From: Eutreptiella sp. 'Long Island Sound 2002'
Lineage: Eukaryota > Euglenozoa > Euglenophyceae > Eutreptiales > Eutreptiaceae
Length of the DNA: 64,000 nt
Reading direction: 5' to 3'
NCBI GenBank assembly: GCA_964036045.1
Contig: OZ038388.1
Location: 2,974,435-3,038,434, forward strand
Position numbers and translations under genes: made by a program. Numbering within the stretch: the stretch's first letter is position 1; each line of letters opens with the position of its first letter. The notes beneath the pieces were generated by a model. The model ran no database searches. It was not told where the DNA came from and worked only from the letters and a program-made list of their open reading frames with translations. Below are positions 1 to 13,187 of this stretch, piece by piece.

Positions 1-185
1 AAAAATCCATTGGGGATTGTCTTATTGGGCAAAATAATGATTTCACAAGGGGTTGGACATCAAATATCATTCCTTGGGGTATGCTACGGGAATGATCCCC
101 CAAAAAGGGGGGGGGTATACGACGCCCGCGCCTGCGCTTGATCTAACAACCTCTCTTCGAGGTGATTTTGCGTTGTTTTTGTTTA

Positions 186-660
186 GGGGGGAATGTTTGC
201 GCGGCGCGCTACTTTTCTATTAAGTATCCCGACTTCAGCCCCAGATTTACCCTCTCATGGAGAAGCCCCCCAAGTAGACCACGTTGCACTGCACACCTTC
301 CCTACAAAGCACGTTGCATAATAAAGCAATCCAGCTGTGAATTCAACAACTCCAAATGTCATTTGTATTGTACTTAACAAACAACATTGGTCCCACAAGT
401 GTGGGTGTCAATACCTTCAGTACAATAGTGCTCCTTACACTCATCACAAATTGCAATGGTGGAGCGCTTCTGGCAACACAACACACATACTTCTGCCTCA
501 TCCTCTGCCTCATCTTGCGTGGCAGCCAAAGTATGGGTCTCTAGTACAGCCAGACGCCCAAATAGCTACACTGCGCAAAGTGCGCCCCTTAGTGCACCCC
601 CTAAAAGGCCAGCGGTGGGGCATGGGTCAAAAAAGATGCCCGGCGCTCTACCGTTCCCCC
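186..660. mobile_element. TA-flanked nonautonomous DNA transposon, copy 1
   Basis: A 475-bp element begins with a G run followed by AATGTTTGC and ends in GTTCCCCC, so its ends form a short imperfect inverted repeat (GGGGGAA at both termini). It is bounded by TA on both sides (184-185 and 661-662), as expected of a TA target-site duplication. Its left part (to about 525) and last 120 bp match the copy at 47035-48322, but the middle of that longer copy, including the transposase remnant, is missing. This copy is therefore an internal-deletion, MITE-like derivative. No intact reading frame remains. Confidence 0.75.
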
Positions 661-662
661 TA

Positions 663-1296
663 GAACACATCATCCATTGCGCGGACTACAAGCCCATAAG
701 GAGCATCCATGCTGCGCATGCGCCGTGCGCACCTTTTAAGGTGATTACCACTGGACCAGCCGGATTGGCCCCCCTCTTACCCCCACCCCCCACCCCCCCC
801 ACTCCCCTCTAGCCCCCCCACCCCTTGCACAAGCACAGCCAAAGTCAGGTGAGACAGCTGTAGCATGGGGTAGTGGTGCTGAGACATAATCCGGTGATGG
901 TCATCACCCAGGGCATCACAACCTCAACTATGGGCATGGGCAAACTGTCCTGCTGTGGTGCTTCGGTAAGCACATTGTGCACCAGTCCCTTGTGAAGCCC
1001 CTCTGACCCCTGCAGGACTAAATGGGGTGAAACCATAACAAAGAGGCCTAAGACATGCTTTACATGTGATGTTTGATCACGATGAGTAGGACCGTATCAA
1101 AAACTTTAGTGTTGGAAGCATCGATTGTTGAGCTACCAAGGCTCAAAGCTTATGCATGACCTGTGTGATAGATGAGGAACCTGCCGGAATCTGGCACAAA
1201 ACAAATTTCTGACAAAACCTGCAAGGTATCAACCTGCCAGGAACCATACTGGTTAAAGCGCCAAATGTCTCCGTTTATATCACCACTCGTACAAAC
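663..1296. other. Left flank without recognised gene
   Basis: Between the transposon copy and the satellite array I see only short open frames, none with a recognisable motif. C-rich runs lie at about 770-825. The sequence shows no similarity by eye to the modules that follow until about 1297. Confidence 0.5.
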
Positions 1297-4200
1297 CATC
1301 CCTTTCCACATCCTGCAATGGCACCAAGGGAATCTGGGCTTCCAAGGAAACACCAAAGGTGATGCAGTGCACCGTTGTGTCCTGATGAGGCCTGCTCTGC
1401 ACAGCAAAAAAATGTTTGCACGGCCCCCATGGCAAAACATTACACATCCTTGTGTTGTTGGTCCAGAGTAGATTGTGCTTTTCCTTGCAGTTGCTGCCTC
1501 TTGTGCTGAAACTGTTTTGTTGTCATCCAATGGGGCCAAATAAAGGTGGCAGTCACCCATGGTTTCCCACTTTGGGCACAACCATCTTGAGAAACACACA
1601 AGGGTAGTATGTAATGTGTGCACAGAACAGTATCAACAGCAAGCAGGTCTACCATTGCAAACAATGGTGTGCCTAATGCACCTTACATCACTTCCCTGCA
1701 TCCTACAATGGCACCAAGCGAATCTGGGCTTCCAAGGAAACACCAAAGGTGATGCATTGCACCGTTGTGTCCTGATGAGGCCTGCATTTCACAGCAAACA
1801 ATGTGTGTATGGCCCCCATGGCACGGAATCAACACGTCCTTGTGTCTTTGGTTCAGATTCCCATATGTCTCCTCCAGTCATGGCCTCCCAGACACAAACA
1901 TCAACCACCTTGAAAATCATAAGGGGGTATGTTGTCATGTGTGCACAAAACAGTGTTAACAGCAAGGGGGGCTACTAGTGCACACAATGGTGTGCCTAAT
2001 GCACCTTACATCCCTTTCCACATCCTACAATGGCACCAAGGGAATCTGGGCTTCCAAGGAAACACCAAAGGTGATGCAGTGCACCGTTGTGTCCTGATGA
2101 GGCCTGCATTTCACAGCAAAAAAATGTTTGCACGGCCCCCATGGCAAAACATTACACATCCTTGTGTTGTTGGTCCAGAGTAAATTGTGCTTTTCCTTGC
2201 AGTTGCTGCCACTTGCGCTGAAACTATCCTATTGTCATCCAATGGGGCCAAATAAACGTGGCAGTCCCCCATGGTTTCCCACTTTGGGCACAACCATCTT
2301 GAGAAACACACAAGGGTAGTATGTAATGTGTGCACAGAACAGTATCAACAGCAAGCAGGTCTACCATTGCAAACAATGGTGTGCCTAATGCACCTTACAT
2401 CACTTCCCTGCATCCTGCAATGGCACCAAGGGAATCTGGGCTTCCAAGGAAACACCAAAGGTGATGCAGTGCACCATTGTGTCCTGATGAGGCCTGCTTT
2501 GCATAGCAACTAATGGCCCCCATGGCACAGAATCAACACGTCCTTGTGTCTTTGGTCCAGATTCCCTTTGTACTTGGGCACAAACATCAACCATCTTGAG
2601 AAACACACGAGAGTAGTATGTAATATGTGCACAAAACAGTGTTAACAGCAAGGGGGGCTACTAGTGCACACAATGGTATGCCTACTACACCTGACATCCC
2701 GTCCCACATCCTACAATGGCACCAAGGGAATCTGGGCTTCCAAGGAAACACCAAAGGTGATGCATTGCACCGTTGTGTCCTGATGAGGCCTGCATTTCAC
2801 AGCAAACAATGTGTGTATGGCCCCCATGGCACGGAATCAACACGTCCTTGTGTCTTTGGTTCAGATTCCCATATGTCTCCTCCAGTCATGGCCTCCCAGA
2901 CACAAACATCAACCATCTTGAAAATCATAAGGGGGTATGTTGTCATGTGTGCACAAAACAGTGTTAACAGCAAGCAGGTCGACTAGTGCACACAGGTGTG
3001 CCTAATGCACCTTACATCCCTTTCCACATCCTGCAATGGCACCAAGGGAATCTGGGCTTCCAAGGAAACACCAAAGGTGATGCAGTGCACCGTTGTGTCC
3101 TGATGAGGCCTGCTCTGCACAGCAAAAAAATGTTTGCACGGCCCCCATGGCAAAACATTACACATCCTTGTGTTGTTGGTCCAGAGTAGATTGTGCTTTT
3201 CCTTGCAGTTGCTGCCTCTTGTGCTGAAACTGTTTTGTTGTCATCCAATGGGGCCAAATAAAGGTGGCAGTCACCCATGGTTTCCCACTTTGGGCACAAC
3301 CATCTTGAGAAACACACAAGGGTAGTATGTAATGTGTGCACAGAACAGTATCAACAGCAAGCAGGTCTACCATTGCAAACAATGGTGTGCCTAATGCACC
3401 TTACATCACTTCCCTGCATCCTACAATGGCACCAAGGGAATCTGGGCTTCCAAGGAAACACCAAAGGTGATGCATTGCACCGTTGTGTCCTGATGAGGCC
3501 TGCATTTCACAGCAAACAATGTGTGTATGGCCCCCATGGCACGGAATCAACACGTCCTTGTGTCTTTGGTTCAGATTCCCATATGTCTCCTCCAGTCATG
3601 GCCTCCCAGACACAAACATCAACCACCTTGAAAATCATAAGGGGGTATGTTGTCATGTGTGCACAAAACAGTGTTAACAGCAAGGGGGGCTACTAGTGCA
3701 CACAATGGTGTGCCTAATGCACCTTACATCCCTTTCCACATCCTACAATGGCACCAAGGGAATCTGGGCTTCCAAGGAAACACCAAAGGTGATGCAGTGC
3801 ACCGTTGTGTCCTGATGAGGCCTGCATTTCGTAGCAAAAAAATGTTTGCACGGCCCCCATGGCAAAACATTACACATCCTTGTGTTGTTGGTCCAGAGTA
3901 AATTGTGCTTTTCCTTGCAGTTGCTGCCACTTGCGCTGAAACTATCCTATTGTCATCCAATGGGGCCAAATAAACGTGGCAGTCCCCCATGGTTTCCCAC
4001 TTTGGGCACAACCATCTTGAGAAACACACAAGGGTAGTATGTAATGTGTGCACAGAACAGTATCAACAGCAAGCAGGTCTACCATTGCAAACAATGGTGT
4101 GCCTAATGCACCTTACATCACTTCCCTGCATCCTGCAATGGCACCAAGGGAATCTGGGCTTCCAAGGAAACACCAAAGGTGATGCAGTGCACCATTGTGT

Positions 4201-7200
4201 CCTGATGAGGCCTGCTTTGCATAGCAACTAATGGCCCCCATGGCACAGAATCAACACGTCCTTGTGTCTTTGGTCCAGATTCCCTTTGTACTTGGGCACA
4301 AACATCAACCATCTTGAGAAACACACGAGAGTAGTATGTAATATGTGCACAAAACAGTGTTAACAGCAAGGGGGGCTACTAGTGCACACAATGGTATGCC
4401 TACTACACCTGACATCCCGTCCCACATCCTACAATGGCACCAAGGGAATCTGGGCTTCCAAGGAAACACCAAAGGTGATGCATTGCACCGTTGTGTCCTG
4501 ATGAGGCCTGCATTTCACAGCAAACAATGTGTGTATGGCCCCCATGGCACGGAATCAACACGTCCTTGTGTCTTTGGTTCAGATTCCCATATGTCTCCTC
4601 CAGTCATGGCCTCCCAGACACAAACATCAACCATCTTGAAAATCATAAGGGGGTATGTTGTCATGTGTGCACAAAACAGTGTTAACAGCAAGCAGGTCGA
4701 CTAGTGCACACAGGTGTGCCTAATGCACCTTACATCCCTTTCCACATCCTACAATGGCACCAAGGGAATCTGGGCTTCCAAGGAAACACCAAAGGTGATG
4801 CAGTGCACCATTGTGTCCTGATGAGGCCTGCTCCGCACAGCAAAAAACTGTTTGCACGGCCCCCATGGCAAAACATTACACATCCTTGTGTTGTTGGTCC
4901 AGAGTAGATTGTGCTTTTCCTTGCAGTTGCTGCCTCTTGGGCTGAAACTGTTTTGTTGTCATCCAATGGGGCCAAATAAACGTGGCAGTCCCCCATGGGT
5001 TCCCACTTTGGGCACAACCATCTTGAGAAACACACAAGGGTAGTATGTAATGTGTGCACAGAACAGTATCAACAGCAAGCAGGTCTACCATTGCAAACAA
5101 TGGTGTGCTTAATGCACCTTACATCACTTCCCTGCATCCTGCAATGGCACCAAGGGAATCTGGGCTTCCAAGGAAACACCAAAGGTGATGCATTGCACCA
5201 TTGTGTCCTGATGAGGCCTGCTTTGCATTGCAACTAATGGCCCCCCAGGCACAGAATTACACGTCCTTGTGTCTTTGGTCCAGATTCCCTTTGTACTTGG
5301 GCACAAACATCAACCATCTTGAGAAACACACGAGAGTAGTATGTAATATGTGCACAGTACAGTATTAACAGCAAGGGGGGCTACTAGTGCACACAATGGT
5401 ATGCCTACTACACCTGACATCCCTTCCCACATCCTACAATGGCACCAAGGGAATCTGGGCTTCCAAGGAAACACCAAAGGTGATGCAGTGCACCATTGTG
5501 TCCTGATGAGGCCTGCATTTCACAGCAAACAATGTGTGTATGGCCCCCATGGCACGGAATCAACACGTCCTTGTGTCTTTGGTTCAGATTCCCATATGTC
5601 TCCTCCAGTCATGGCCTCCCAGACACAAACATCAACCATCTTGAAAATCATAAGGGGGTATGTTGTCATGTGTGCACAAAACAGTGTTAACAGCAAGCAG
5701 GTCTACTAGTGCACACAATGGTATGCCTAATGCACCTTACATCCCTTTCCTACATCCTACAATGGCACCAAGGGAATCTGGGCTTCCAAGGAAACACCAA
5801 AGGTGATGCAGTGCACCATTGTGTCCTGATGAGGCCTGCATTTCACAGCAAACAATGTGTGTATGGCCGCCATGGCATGGAATCAACACGTCCTTGTGTC
5901 TTTGGTTCAGATTCCCATATGTCTCCTCCAGTCATGGCCTCCCAGACACAAACATCAACCATCTTGAAAATCATAAGGGGGTATGTTGTCATGTGTGCAC
6001 AAAACAGTGTTAACAGCAAGCAGGCCGACTAGTGCAAACAATGGTATGCCTAATGCACCTTACATCCCTTTCCACATCCTGCAATGGCACCAAGGGAATC
6101 TGGGCTTCCAAGGAAACACCAAAGGTGATGCAGTGCACCGTTGTGTCCTGATGAGGCCTGCTCTGCACAGCAAAAAAATGTTTGCACGGCCCCCATGGCA
6201 AAACATTACACATCCTTGTGTTGTTGGTCCAGAGTAGATTGTGCTTTTCCTTGCAGTTGCTGCCTCTTGGGCTGAAACTGTTTTGTTGTCATCCAATGGG
6301 GCCAAATAAACGTGGCAGTCCCCCATGGTTTCCCACTTTGGGCACAACCATCTTGAGAAACACACAAGGGTAGTATGTAATGTGTGCACAGAACAGTATC
6401 AACAGCAAGCAGGTCTACCATTGCAAACAATGGTGTGCCTAATGCACCTTACATCACTTCCCTGCATCCTGCAATGGCACCAAGGGAATCTGGGCTTCCA
6501 AGGAAACACCAAAGGTGATGCAGTGCACCATTGTGTCCTGATGAGGCCTGCTTTGCATAGCAACTAATGGCCCCCATGGCACAGAATTATACGTCCTTGT
6601 GTCTTTGGTCCAGATTCCCTTTGTACATGGGCACAAACATCAACCATCTTGAGAAACACACGATAGTAGTATGTAATGTGTGCACAAAACAGTGTTAACA
6701 GCAAGGGGGGCTACTAGTGCACACAATGGTATGCCTACTACACCTGACATCCCTTCCCACATCCTACAATGGCACCAAGGGAATCTGGGCTTCCAAGGAA
6801 ACACCAAAGGTGATGCATTGCACCATTGTGTCCTGATGAGGCCTGCATTTCACAGCAAACAATGTGTGTATGGCCCCCATGGCACGGAATCAACACATCC
6901 TTGTGTCTTTGGTTCAGATTCCCATATGTCTCCTCCAGTCATGGCCTCCCAGACACAAACATCAACCATCTTGAAAATCATAAGGGGGTATGTTGTCATG
7001 TGTGCACAAAACAGTGTTAACAGCAAGCAGGTCTACTAGTGCACACAATGGTATGCCTAATGCACCTTACATCCCTTTCTACATCCTACAATGGCACCAA
7101 GGGAATCTGGGCTTCCAAGGAAACACCAAAGGTGATGCAGTGCACCGTTGTGTCCTGATGAGGCCTGCTCTGCACAGCAAAAAACTGTTTGCATGGCCCC

Positions 7201-7442
7201 CATGGCAAAACATTACACATCCTTGTGTTGTTGGTCCAGAGTAGATTGTGCTTTTCCTTGCAGTTGCTGCCTCTTGGGCTGAAACTGTTTTGTTGTCATC
7301 CAATGGGGCCAAATAAACGTGGCAGTCACCCATGGTTTCCCACTTTGGGCACAACCATCTTGAGAAACACACAAGGGTAGTATGTAATGTGTGCACAGAA
7401 CAGTATCAACAGCAAGCAGGTCTACCATTGCAAACAATGGTG

Positions 7443-10400
7443 TGCCTAATGCACCTTACATCCCTTTCCACATCCTGCAATGGCACCAAGGGAATCTGGG
7501 CTTCCAAGGAAACACCAAAGGTGATGCAGTGCACCGTTGTGTCCTGATGAGGCCTGCTCTGCACAGCAAAAAAATGTTTGCACGGCCCCCATGGCAAAAC
7601 ATTACACATCCTTGTGTTGTTGGTCCAGAGTAGATTGTGCTTTTCCTTGCAGTTGCTGCCTCTTGCGCTGAAACTGTTTTGTTGTCATCCAATGGGGCCA
7701 AATAAACGTGGCAGTCCCCCATGGTTTCCCACTTTGGGCACAACCATCTTGAGAAACACACAACGGTAGTATGTAATGTGTGCACAGAACAGTATCAACA
7801 GCAAGCAGGTCTACCATTGCAAACAATGGTGTGCCTAATGCACCTTACATCACTTCCCTGCATCCTGCAATGGCACCAAGGGAATCTGGGCTTCCAAGGA
7901 AACACCAAAGGTGATGCAGTGCACCATTGTGTCCTGATGAGGCCTGCTTTGCATAGCAACTAATGGCCCCCATGGCACAGAATTATACGTCCTTGTGTCT
8001 TTGGTCCAGATTCCCTTTGTACTTGGGCACAAACATCAACCATCTTGAGAAACACACGAGAGTAGTATGTAATGTGTGCACAGTACAGTATTAACAGCAA
8101 GGGGGGCTACTAGTGCACACAATGGTATGCCTACTACACCTGACAACCCTTCCCACATCCTACAATGGCACCAAGCGAATCTGGGCTTCCAAGGAAACAC
8201 CAAAGGTGATGCATTGCACCGTTGTGTCCTGATGAGGCCTGCATTTCACAGCAAACAATGTGTGTATGGCCCCCATGGCACGGAATCAACACATCCTTGT
8301 GTCTTTGGTTCAGATTCCCATATGTCTCCTCCAGTCATGGCCTCCCAGACACAAACATCAACCATCTTGAAAATCATAAGGGGGTATGTTGTCATGTGTG
8401 CACAAAACAGTGTTAACAGCAAGCAGGTCGACTAGTGCAAACAATGGTGTGCCTAATGCACCTTACATCCCTTTCCACATCCTGCAATGGCACCAAGGGA
8501 ATCTGGGCTTCCAAGGAAACACCAAAGGTGATGCAGTGCACCGTTGTGTCCTGATGAGGCCTGCTCTGCACAGCAAAAAACTGTTTGCATGGCCCCCATG
8601 GCAAAACATTACACATCCTTGTGTTGTTGGTCCAAAGTAGATTGTGCTTTTCCTTGCAGTTGCTGCCTCATGGGCTGAAACTGTTTTGTTGTCATCCAAT
8701 GGGGCCAAATAAACGTGGCAGTCACCCATGGTTTCCCACTTTGGGCACAACCATCTTGAGAAACACACAAGGGTAGTATGTAATGTGTGCACAGAACAGT
8801 ATCAACAGCAAGCAGGTCTACCATTGCAAACAATGGTGTGCTTAATGCACCTTACATCACTTCCCTGCATCCTGCAATGGCACCAAGGGAATCTGGGCTT
8901 CCAAGGAAACACCAAAGGTGATGCACTGCACCATTGTGTCCTGATGAGGCCTGCTTTGCATAGCAACTAATGGCCCCCATGGCACAGAATTATACGTCCT
9001 TGTGTCTTTGGTCCAGATTCCCTTTGTACATGGGCACAAACATCAACCATCTTGAGAAACACACGAGAGTAGTATGTAATGTGTGCACAGTGCAGTATTA
9101 ACAGCAAGGGGGGCTACTAGTGCAGACAATGGTATGCCTACTACACCTGACATCCCTTCCCACATCCTACAATGGCACCAAGCGAATCTGGGCTTCCAAG
9201 GAAACACCAAAGGTGATGCATTGCACCGTTGTGTCCTGATGAGGCCTGCATTTCACAGCAAACAATGTGTGTATGGCCCCCATGGCACGGAATCAACACG
9301 TCCTTGTGTCTTTGGTTCAGATTCCCATATGTCTCCTCCAGTCATGGCCTCCCAGACACAAACATCAACCATCTTGAAAATCATAAGGGGGTATGTTGTC
9401 ATGTGTGCACAAAACAGTGTTAACAGCAAGCAGGTCGACTAGTGCACACAGGTGTGCCTAATGCACCTTACATCCCTTTCCACATCCTGCAATGGCACCA
9501 AGGGAATCTGGGCTTCCAAGGAAACACCAAAGGTGATGCAGTGCACCGTTGTGTCCTGATGAGGCCTGCTCTGCACAGCAAAAAACTGTTTGCATGGCCC
9601 CCATGGCAAAACATTACACATCCTTGTGTTGTTGGTCCAGAGTAGATTGTGCTTTTCCTTGCAGTTGCTGCCTCTTGGGCTGAAACTTTTTTGTTGTCAT
9701 CCAATGGGGCCAAATAAACGTGGCAGTCCCCCATGGTTTCCCACTTTGGGCACAACCATCTTGAGAAACACACAAGGGTAGTATGTAATGTGTGCACAGA
9801 ACAGTATCAACAGCAAGCAGGTCTACCATTGCAAACAATGGTGTGCCTAATGCACCTTACATCACTTCCCTGCATCCTGCAATGGCACCAAGGGAATCTG
9901 GGCTTCCAAGGAAACACCAAAGGTGATGCAGTGCACCATTGTGTCCTGATGAGGCCTGCTTTTTGCATTGCAACTAATGGCCCCCATGGCACAGAATCAA
10001 CACGTCCTTGTGTCTTTGGTCCAGATTCCCTTTGTACTTGGGCACAAACATCAACCATCTTGAGAAACACACGATAGTAGTATGTAATGTGTGCACAAAA
10101 CAGTGTTAACAGCAAGGGGGGCTACTAGTGCACACAATGGTATGCCTACTACACCTGACATCCCTTCCCACATCCTACAATGGCACCAAGGGAATCTGGG
10201 CTTCCAAGGAAACACCAAAGGTGATGCATTGCACCGTTGTGTCCTGATGAGGCCTGCATTTCACAGCAAACAATGTGTGTATGGCCCCCATGGCACGGAA
10301 TCAACACGTCCTTGTGTCTTTGGTTCAGATTCCCATATGTCTCCTCCAGTCATGGCCTCCCAGACACAAACATCAACCATCTTGAAAATCATAAGGGGGT

Positions 10401-11005
10401 ATGTTGTCATGTGTGCACAAAACAGTGTTAACAGCAAGCAGGTCGACTAGTGCACACAGGTGTGCCTAATGCACCTTACATCCCTTTCCACATCCTACAA
10501 TGGCACCAAGGGAATCTGGGCTTCCAAGGAAACACCAAAGGTGATGCAGTGCACCGTTGTGTCCTGATGAGGCCTGCTCCGCACAGCAAAAAAATGTTTG
10601 CACGGCCCCCATGGCAAAACATTACACATCCTTGTGTTGTTGGTCCAGAGTAGATTGTGCTTTTCCTTGCAGTTGCTGCCTCTTGGGCTGAAACTGTTTT
10701 GTTGTCATCCAATGGGGCCAAATAAACGTGGCAGTCCCCCATGGTTTCCCACTTTGGGCACAACCATCTTGAGAAACACACAAGGGTAGTATGTAATGTG
10801 TGCACAGAACAGTATCAACAGCAAGCAGGTCTACCATTGCAAACAATGGTGTGCCTAATGCACCTTACATCACTTCCCTGCATCCTGCAATGGCACCAAG
10901 GGAATCTGGGCTTCCAAGGAAACACCAAAGGTGATGCAGTGCACCATTGTGTCCTGATGAGGCCTGCTTTGCATAGCAACTAATGGCCCCCATGGCACAG
11001 AATTA
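7443..11005. repeat. Segmental duplication inside array, copy 1
   Basis: About 3.56 kb, starting with a B module whose middle reads CTTGCGCTGAAAC, is repeated almost base for base at 12181-15742 (offset about 4738 bp). Shared rare markers include the TT insertion giving GCTTTTTGCATTGC (near 9958 and 14697), GTGCAGTATTAACAG (near 9089 and 13827) and CTTTTTTGTTG. Only a few differences are visible, for example GATGAGG against GATGGGG. Confidence 0.85.
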
Positions 11006-12180
11006 TACGTCCTTGTGTCTTTGGTCCAGATTCCCTTTGTACATGGGCACAAACATCAACCATCTTGAGAAACACACGATAGTAGTATGTAATGTGTGCA
11101 CAGTACAGTATTAACAGCAAGGGGGGCTACTAGTGCAGACAATGGTATGCCTACTACACCTGACATCCCTTCCCACATCCTACAATGGCACCAAGGGAAT
11201 CTGGGCTTCCAAGGAAACACCAAAGGTGATGCATTGCACCATTGTGTCCTGATGAGGCCTGCATTTCACAGCAAACAATGTGTGTATGGCCCCCATGGCA
11301 CGGAATCAACACATCCTTGTGTCTTTGGTTCAGATTCCCATATGTCTCCTCCAGTCATGGCCTCCCAGACACAAACATCAACCATCTTGAGAATCATAAG
11401 GGGGTATGTTGTCATGTGTGCACAAAACAGTGTTAACAGCAAGCAGGTCTACTAGTGCACACAATGGTATGCCTAATGCACCTTACATCCCTTTCTACAT
11501 CCTACAATGGCACCAAGGGAATCTGGGCTTCCAAGGAAACACCAAAGGTGATGCAGTGCACCGTTGTGTCCTGATGAGGCCTGCTCTGCACAGCAAAAAA
11601 CTGTTTGCATGGCCCCCATGGCAAAACATTACACATCCTTGTGTTGTTGGTCCAGAGTAGATTGTGCTTTTCCTTGCAGTTGCTGCCTCTTGGGCTGAAA
11701 CTTTTTTGTTGTCATCCAATGGGGCCAAATAAACGTGGCAGTCCCCCATGGTTTCCCACTTTGGGCACAACCATCTTGAGAAACACACAAGGGTAGTATG
11801 TAATGTGTGCACAGTACAGTGTTAACAGCAAGCAGGTCTACTAGTGCACACAATGGTATGCCTACTACACCTGACAACCCTTCCCACATCCTACAATGGC
11901 ACCAAGGGAATCTGGGCTTCCAAGGAAACACCAAAGGTGATGCAGTGCACCATTGTGTCCTGATGAGGCCTGCATTTCACAGCAAACAATGTGTGTATGG
12001 CCCCCATGGCATGGAATCAACACGTCCTTGTGTCTTTGGTTCAGATTCCCATATGTCTCCTCCAGTCATGGCCTCCCAGACACAAACATCAACCATCTTG
12101 AAAATCATAAGGGGGTATGTTGTCATGTGTGCACAAAACAGTGTTAACAGCAAGCAGGCCGACTAGTGCAAACAATGGTG

Positions 12181-12569
12181 TGCCTAATGCACCTTACATC
12201 CCTTTCCACATCCTGCAATGGCACCAAGGGAATCTGGGCTTCCAAGGAAACACCAAAGGTGATGCAGTGCACCGTTGTGTCCTGATGAGGCCTGCTCTGC
12301 ACAGCAAAAAAATGTTTGCACGGCCCCCATGGCAAAACATTACACATCCTTGTGTTGTTGGTCCAGAGTAGATTGTGCTTTTCCTTGCAGTTGCTGCCTC
12401 TTGCGCTGAAACTGTTTTGTTGTCATCCAATGGGGCCAAATAAACGTGGCAGTCCCCCATGGGTTCCCACTTTGGGCACAACCATCTTGAGAAACACACA
12501 AGGGTAGTATGTAATGTGTGCACAGAACAGTATCAACAGCAAGCAGGTCTACCATTGCAAACAATGGTG
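12181..12569. repeat. Representative B module (389 bp)
   Basis: The B module is recognised by a run of A after CACAGC, then the segment GGCAAAACATTACAC, a pyrimidine-rich TTTTCCTTGCAG, the phrase CCAATGGGGCCAAATAAA and TTTCCCACTTTGGGCAC. It ends in an inverted repeat, ACCATTG-CAAA-CAATGGT, which A modules lack. Its middle is the longest of the three modules. Confidence 0.9.
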
Positions 12570-12865
12570 TGCCTAATGCACCTTACATCACTTCCCTGCA
12601 TCCTGCAATGGCACCAAGGGAATCTGGGCTTCCAAGGAAACACCAAAGGTGATGCAGTGCACCATTGTGTCCTGATGAGGCCTGCTTTGCATAGCAACTA
12701 ATGGCCCCCATGGCACAGAATTATACGTCCTTGTGTCTTTGGTCCAGATTCCCTTTGTACATGGGCACAAACATCAACCATCTTGAGAAACACACGAGAG
12801 TAGTATGTAATGTGTGCACAGTACAGTATTAACAGCAAGGGGGGCTACTAGTGCACACAATGGTA
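12570..12865. repeat. Representative C module (about 296 bp)
   Basis: The C module has the shortest middle: GCATAGCAACTAATGGCCCC, then GGTCCAGATTCCCTTTGTAC and TGGGCACAAACATC. It follows B almost invariably and precedes A. It can be read as the simplest form, with A and B carrying longer, different middles between the same ends. Confidence 0.9.
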
Positions 12866-13187
12866 TGCCTACTACACCTGACAACCCTTCCCACATCCTA
12901 CAATGGCACCAAGCGAATCTGGGCTTCCAAGGAAACACCAAAGGTGATGCATTGCACCGTTGTGTCCTGATGGGGCCTGCATTTCACAGCAAACAATGTG
13001 TGTATGGCCCCCATGGCACGGAATCAACACATCCTTGTGTCTTTGGTTCAGATTCCCATATGTCTCCTCCAGTCATGGCCTCCCAGACACAAACATCAAC
13101 CATCTTGAAAATCATAAGGGGGTATGTTGTCATGTGTGCACAAAACAGTGTTAACAGCAAGCAGGTCGACTAGTGCAAACAATGGTG
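12866..13187. repeat. Representative A module (322 bp)
   Basis: The A module is recognised by GCAAACAATGTGTGTATGG, then GGTTCAGATTCCCATATG, TCTCCTCCAGTCATGGCC and ATCATAAGGGGGTATGTTG. Length is 322 bp when the junction reads CACACAATGGTG and 320 bp when it reads CACACAGGTG. Reading frames stay open through single copies on both strands but shift by one base per copy. Confidence 0.9.
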
